Below are positions 58,538 through 64,000 of a stretch of 64,000 nt of DNA, piece by piece. The notes beneath the pieces are model-generated. The model made no database searches. It worked only from the letters and a program-made list of their open reading frames with translations, and was not told the origin of the DNA. This stretch comes from Dastarcus helophoroides. Lineage: Eukaryota > Arthropoda > Insecta > Coleoptera > Bothrideridae. The first letter of the stretch is position 1. Each line of letters starts with the position of its first letter. A program made the position numbers and the translations under genes. Location of the stretch: the NCBI GenBank assembly GCA_028583605.1, contig CM053327.1:22617629-22681628 (forward strand). Reading direction: 5' to 3'.

Positions 58538-58859
58538 TGAAAGGTAAACTGGCTCTTTTCATAACAAAAAAATTAGTTCTGTCAAAAAATTGTCATAAAT
58601 TACTCAAAACTATCAAATATGTAGATGATCATCTTGCTTGGCAAGGCAGAATACCGTTTATTGTGATTTTTTCTTCTGTGCAATGTTTCATTAAAAACCT
58701 CTTTGCTAAATAGATTATATTCTTAAATTTTATGGTGAATGATTGTTATTTTTCTACAATTAATTTGTAGAACACTGATAATTGAATTCATTCTTGTCTA
58801 AAAATGTACATGACGAACTTGGATCTTAAAAAAGTTAAAATTTTTGAGTTAACAGGGTA

Positions 58860-61800
58860 TTATAAAATAAAACAAGGTTTGATTTTTAAAAATTTCGATT
58901 TTATTTAAAAATTTAGACTTAAACTTGAACTTTTTAGGACTTAAATATTTCAGCTTTTTTCAAAATATCTACTTTTTTGAAAACTTGAATTTTTTAAGTT
59001 CCTGCTCTTCAGAAAATTTTTATTTGTTTTGAAAATGTCAATTTTTTAAAATTTTAACTTTTCTAATGATTTACACCCTTAAAAAATTAGGCTTTCTTTA
59101 AAAATTTTAAAATAGTTGAATTTTTTTCAATTTGGACATTTTTGTAGTATTTTGACCAAGTTTGGAAATTTTAGACTATTTCTCAAGTTTTCATTTTTTT
59201 TAATTAAATTTCGAATGATTTTGAATAATTTTAACATTTTTTCAAATTTCAAAACAAATTTCTACTTGTTTTAAAACTTTTTTTTTATTCATACTTAAAA
59301 TTTTTTAAGTGTTTTCAAATTTCTTGACTTTTTTCAAAATTCTAATATTTTTGCAAGTTTCAACCCTAAAATTTGGACTGAAAATTTCAGCAACTATTTT
59401 TCCAAATTTCAAATTTTTTTGGGACAGCGAAATTTGTTTTTAAATTTTGTTTTTTTTTTCAAAATTTCATAATTTTCGCAAACTTCCGTTTTTTTTGAAA
59501 ATTTAGATTTTCTTTGAAATTTTGTCTTTTTTTGGACTTTTTGAATATTTTGTAATATTTTGAATTTTTCTAAAAATTTTAAAATTTTAGCCAAATTTGG
59601 ACTTTTTTCAAAAATTTTAATTTTTCATGAAAGTTTCCATCCTAAAATTTTGGCGAATAGGTCGTAATTCTTTGAAAGTTTTGCCTATTTCTAAATTTTT
59701 GGTTTTTTTTTCCAAGGGGCATTTTTGCAAAATTTCGACAATTTTTTAAAATAACAATTTTTTTTAATATTTCGTTTTGTTCAAAATTTTGTTGTTTTTG
59801 TAAAATTTCGATTTTTCAGCATTTCTTCAAAATTTTTAGCTTTTTATAAAAATTATCCTTCAAAAATGTTGACTTTTTTTAAGAACGTTCAGCTTTTTTG
59901 AAAATTCAACTATTCAAAATTTCGGCTTTTTTGAAAATTTTGACTTTTCTATTATTTTTGACATTTCTTCAGTATATTTAAAAGTTTCAAAAACTTTGAA
60001 GATTTGACCAAAAATATCTCAATTTTTTTTTAAATTTCGCCCTTTTAGAAAGAATTTAAATTGTTTTTAAAAATGTCGGTAATTTTTCCGAACTCTTGAA
60101 TTTTTTGAAAATGTCAACATTTCCAACATGATGGCAATTTTTTCAAAATTTTGACCTATTTTTGAAAATCGTTAAATTCTTTTTTGGAAATTGGAACTGT
60201 CTATGGCATTTCAGACATTTTTAAAAATTTCGACTTTTTTAAAGTAACTTGGGCCTTTAAATTTTTGACTTAAAATTGAAACTTTTATTGAAAATTTTGT
60301 CAATTTTCAAATTTTAGTCTCCTCCTGAAAATTTGGAATTTTTAGAACTTTATGCCTTTGTTTCAAATTTTTTGAAAATTTCATTTGTTCCCAAATTTCA
60401 GCATTCTCCAAAGTTTCAACTTTTTAGAAGACCATCTTTTAAAATGTCGACATTTGTCAAAAATTTCACTAAAATGTTACAAAAATGTATTTAGAGCTAT
60501 AAATTTTTTACCATTTTTTTAGATCACTAAATTGTGCTGAGTATGTGGAGATGACACGATGATTCATTGGAAAATTGGGACAATACAGGTACACCATCAA
60601 GGCGAGGAATAACAATATTTTAACTGAGATTCTCCCAACCAAATGCCGAGTATACTGTAATTAATAAAATATTAATTATTGGTATCACAGTTAATGTAAA
60701 TAAATAAATAAAAGATGTTTCAGGTTTTCTATTTATTTCCTTTAATTTACGAAAGCAGTAGAAACATGGGCCTTCCTACTAATGTTATATTGCGTCCCAA
60801 ACTCAAAAGAGGGTAAATTTTAAATCGGCCAAATTTACAATTGATAAAACTGGTGAAATGAATTTTCCAAATTTCAGGTCTGCAAAGTCGATAGTTAAAG
60901 TTAGTATAATTACTCTAAGAGGTTAAGCGAGTTTCAAGCCCTTCCAAAATACCAAATAGATAACAGTAATTTGGGAGAATAGGATTAATTTTTGGAAAGC
61001 TATAACTTAAATTCTTTCCCAAATTTTTAAATTTTGCATTTTGACCTTTTCTTGATCTTTGAATTTTTTTCATATTTAGAAGCAAAATTCTTAAAAAATC
61101 GAAGAATTTGACAGGTCAAACAAATATTACCTCCCAATTATACTTCTTTTGAAAGTCTGGAATATTCTTCAAAATGCACTTTTTTCAAAATTTTAATTTT
61201 TTTAATCTTTTTGATAATGTTTTTTGTGAAAGGCTGTTATTTTTTCCAGAATCTAGATTATATTTCAAAATTTAGAGAGCTTTTTAAAATTTGAACTTCC
61301 ATGAAAATTGCCACTCCAGAATTTAGATGTTTTCAAAAATTTCGACTTGTCTGATAATTTCCACATTTCCTCAAAATTTCCAATCTATCAATAATCCTTT
61401 TTTTTTAAATCATCTTACAAAATAATTTCGAAATTTTTGGAAATTTTGACTTTTTTAAGAGTTGAATTTTTTTAAATTTTAGGCTGAAAATTTCGAAATT
61501 TTCTGGAAATCTTGATATTTTTTAAACAGTTCGCCTATGCTTTATAATTTCCACATTGTTTTAAATTTCAACTATTTTTTTAAAATTACTACTTATTGCA
61601 AACTTTAAATTTTTTGATTTCTAAAATCTTTTTTCAAAATTTATTTCTTTTAAATTTGGATTTTTATGAAAAATGGGTTTTTTTTTAATGTTGCTAAAGA
61701 TTCCGATTTTATTTCAAAATTTGGACTTTTTTTATCAAAATTGTTACTGTGGTCAAAGTTTAGGCTTTTTAATTAAATCCTATTTTTAAAAAAAATTCAC

Positions 61801-62330
61801 TAGTTCTTCAAAATTTCGACTTTTGAAAATCTCTGAAGTTTCTATCAAAATTTCAATTTTTATTTTGAAAATTAGTACGATTTCAGAGGTTTATATTTAT
61901 CTTTTGAAAATTTCGATGTTTTAAAAATTAACTTTTTGAATTACAATTTTTTTATGCATGTTTGGATATTTTTTGACATTTTGACTTTTTTAAAACTTTT
62001 GATTTTCATTTTTTTTTAATTAGCGCTACTTTAGAATGTTCGCCTTTTTTTGAAAATTTCCATCATTTTTCAAATCTAGATATTTCTTAAAATGTTTGTT
62101 TTTTTAATTTCAGACTATTTTGCAAAATTTCAACTTTTTAAAATTTCGCAATCTCAAAATTTTTGAAAATTTTACATTTCCTATGAAAATTTCGATGTTT
62201 TTCAAAAATTTGACCTTTTCAAAAGTTTGAACCATTTTTTTTTTAATTCTCCTCATAATGTACACTTTACAGATAAATTTCATGCTTTTTTTTTATTTCA
62301 AGCTCTTTCTTAGCATTAAAATGAAAATAA
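58860..62330 (-). repeat. Very long T-rich irregular array, interrupted at ~60520-60990
   Basis: About 3 kb of TTTTTGAAAATTT, TTCGACTTTTT and AAATTTTGAC words, T-rich on the plus strand throughout both halves. The interruption holds ordinary sequence with AATAAA signals. This is the largest array in the window. Confidence 0.65.
60663..60668 (+). terminator. Possible polyadenylation signal
   Basis: AATAAA in non-repetitive sequence, with overlapping AAATAAATAAATAAA about 30 nt later. An acceptor-like TTTTTTTAG precedes it at 60524. It could end a transcript that starts near 58.3 kb, but no protein supports that. Confidence 0.25.
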
Positions 62331-62399
62331 ATAAATAAAAAAGACATAAAAAAGAACTGCATCTGTTTTCTATTTTATTTTAAAGCAGCTTTTTACATG

Positions 62400-62935
62400 G
62401 TTACATTATTTCATACAATAAAATGTAACATAAAAAATGAATGAGAGGAAACAGGTTAACATTTAGAAAGATCAAAAATGCTTCGAATGATGACACCTCA
62501 TTCAGTTCATTTTGATTGTTGCTAATTTCCACAAATCCTTCTTTAATGCTTTGCTGTAATGTGGTGTTCAAAAGATTTTAACTTTTAGGTGTAGTCAGCA
62601 ATTTCAGTATTTTTACTCATTGGTCAGTAGTACTGTACCTGGCTTTCAATGGGCCCTGTGAAAAATATTAAATTTAGGCCTCGCAAAAAACAAAAATTTC
62701 ATACATACCACCTGAACATAATTTTGACAATTAAAAATAGGTTATCATCGTCATAAACACTTTTGTGTCCTATTCTTATCTTGCACCCTGTGCATTTGCA
62801 CCTGCCTCTCCACAGCCCTGTTAATCAATGAACAACATAGTTCCTTAAAAACTTCATTATTTCTAGTCTGTGGTGTAAAGTTGCACATTTTGTTGAAAAT
62901 ATCCTTCTCTAATTTCATTATTCTGAAGTTGGTAA
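62400..62935 (-). other. Coding-like minus-strand relics
   Basis: One frame (about 62933-62751) reads MKLEKDIFNKMCNFTPQTRN then EVFKELCCSLINRAVERQVQ and stops. Part of it is also open in another frame (LWRGRCKCTGCKIRIGHKSV). Further down (about 62570-62404) a frame reads NTTLQQSIKEGFVEISNNQN then SSFEAFLIFLN. Composition is protein-like but I recognise no family. These may be exons of a gene on the minus strand running in from the right, or a pseudogene. Confidence 0.25.
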
Positions 62936-63227
62936 ATTACTGAAGAATTTCAGTGTGATATCTTTGCAGATTTACAATACCTAGTTTAAAAATATATTAA
63001 AAATTGTCTTGATTTTATGATTTATGTGTTACCTTGAAAAATGATTGGTCCTATGAGATTTCGATGTACATATGTCCTATTTTTTCTGGATATAATGCTT
63101 TTTACTCTCACATTTTGCGAATTATGTATCCCGCTGATTCAAACCAGTGTTCAACTGAGATGACTTTAATTGTGTTCAGGGATGTACAAGTAGATGCAAC
63201 TAAAATACTAAGATGCTGTTAAACTTA

Positions 63228-63445
63228 TCACATGAATGTTCTTGGTGAACTTTCCATTATTGCTTCAGCCCCTGCATCAGCATTGTTTGTGCATTTTCCT
63301 TGTGCTCCAGCAGACTCTCAGTTTTCCTAAAGTGCAGGAAATCTCCAACAAAATTAAGAAAATCACTCTGCAAATATCTCATGCTCAAGCGAGCTTGTGC
63401 AGTAGTTTCCTCTGTGCCCCACTCTACCAACTTTTTGCGACACAA
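63228..63445 (-). pseudogene. Possible THAP-type coiled-coil fragment
   Basis: The minus frame reads KLVEWGTEETTAQARLSMRY, then SDFLNFVGDFLHFRKTESLL and EHKENAQT. With one frameshift it continues NNADAGAEAIMESS and stops at 63228. The end resembles the THAP protein of this window (QEENTLSADAGEALL), including an identical GCTGATGCAGGGG. That suggests a second, damaged THAP-like copy. The similarity is short. Confidence 0.3.
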
Positions 63446-64000
63446 TCTGCTTCACTAAACAAATTTGTAACTATCCATAGTTCTCAAATAGTGCACAAAA
63501 TCCACAAAAAAGTTATGGCATTTAGTCCCCAAGTCCTCGATGCAATTCCACACGAAATAAACCCACTTTTGATCACCATTCACCTTTTGATCAGTTCGAG
63601 ATCGTTCCATAAGAACCACTGCTACAAACATTTTTTGTTTCAAATGAAAACCATCGTAAAGAAAGAACAAACAACGGCAGAACTATTTCACCACGGTATT
63701 CATTTAAAAAGAAGGTAGGAAACCTTTATATATGTTCTGTGGTAGGAAACCTCCGTAATGAAGAGCAGAGCATGATAAACAAAACCACAAAAATTGACAC
63801 TATTGACAGTTGACAATGGCAGGTGACCATTGAACTACTTTTAGTTCATAGATAACAATATGTAATAAGAAATCGCCTGCCTTTTTGTTTTTCGTTACTT
63901 GCTCTTGCTTTCATTCGCTATAACCTCTTCTAACAACTCATTAGACAATCAAAGCACACTGGATGACTTTTTTACTTAAACACTGAATAGTTCATTCTGC

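Noticed and set aside
58860..62330. Satellite DNA with fixed period
   Set aside because: Shared words recur at variable spacing with no stable unit length by eye.
63236..63718. 160-codon plus-strand frame near the right edge
   Set aside because: The minus strand over the same bases looks more protein-like and resembles the THAP coiled coil; the plus frame is probably its shadow.
1..64000. CRISPR arrays, bacterial operons, tRNA or rRNA genes
   Set aside because: Nuclear eukaryotic DNA with spliced genes; no regularly spaced repeats and no tRNA cloverleaf or rRNA sequence recognised. The cloverleaf-like 46-mer at 8406 lacks tRNA features.

Overview
The window looks like nuclear DNA of an arthropod, most likely an insect. 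Four split genes with conserved eukaryotic products can be read, with GT-AG introns and AATAAA signals, in very AT-rich DNA full of hAT, Tc1/mariner, Helitron and Penelope-like debris. I cannot name the species; a beetle or other holometabolan insect is only a guess.

Layout. 1-6255 (minus): first ~542 codons of mannosyl-oligosaccharide glucosidase (MOGS, glucosidase I), whose C-terminal exons lie off the left edge. 6256-9985: intergenic, with a 225-bp tandem duplication, a compact three-way-junction sequence and an 804-bp hAT-type MITE. 9986-17889 (plus): nine-exon gene for the RS-rich protein PNISR; its introns hold a palindromic Penelope-like insertion and a dead Tc1 transposase. 22560-23413 (minus): NUS1 (Nogo-B receptor, Tango14), a subunit of cis-prenyltransferase. 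26867-29175 (minus): AIMP1/p43. 49697-53610 (plus): a THAP zinc-finger protein with a C-terminal coiled coil. From about 57.8 kb to the right edge there are only short coding-like relics.

The main non-genic structure is at 30874-49272: a head-to-tail array of three Helitron units on the minus strand (9,659, 8,560 and 180 bp). Each unit starts with TC and ends with an 8-bp-stem hairpin, a 10-nt spacer and CTAG, and the internal junctions are exactly CTAG|TC. No Rep/helicase is visible. The units carry exon-like host fragments and a set of diverged ~1-kb repeats. Units B and C are joined to the shared 3' terminal cap at the same word, GGTAAT.

A second pervasive feature is a set of long, irregular A/T arrays built from words such as AAATTT, TCGAAATTT and GACTTTTT. 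They fill introns and intergenic DNA and keep a strand bias within each block.

MOGS trims N-glycans in the ER and NUS1 helps make the dolichol that carries them, so two N-glycosylation genes lie about 16 kb apart. PNISR (nuclear speckle/RNA processing) and AIMP1 (multi-tRNA synthetase scaffold) are unrelated housekeeping genes. There is no operon-like organisation.
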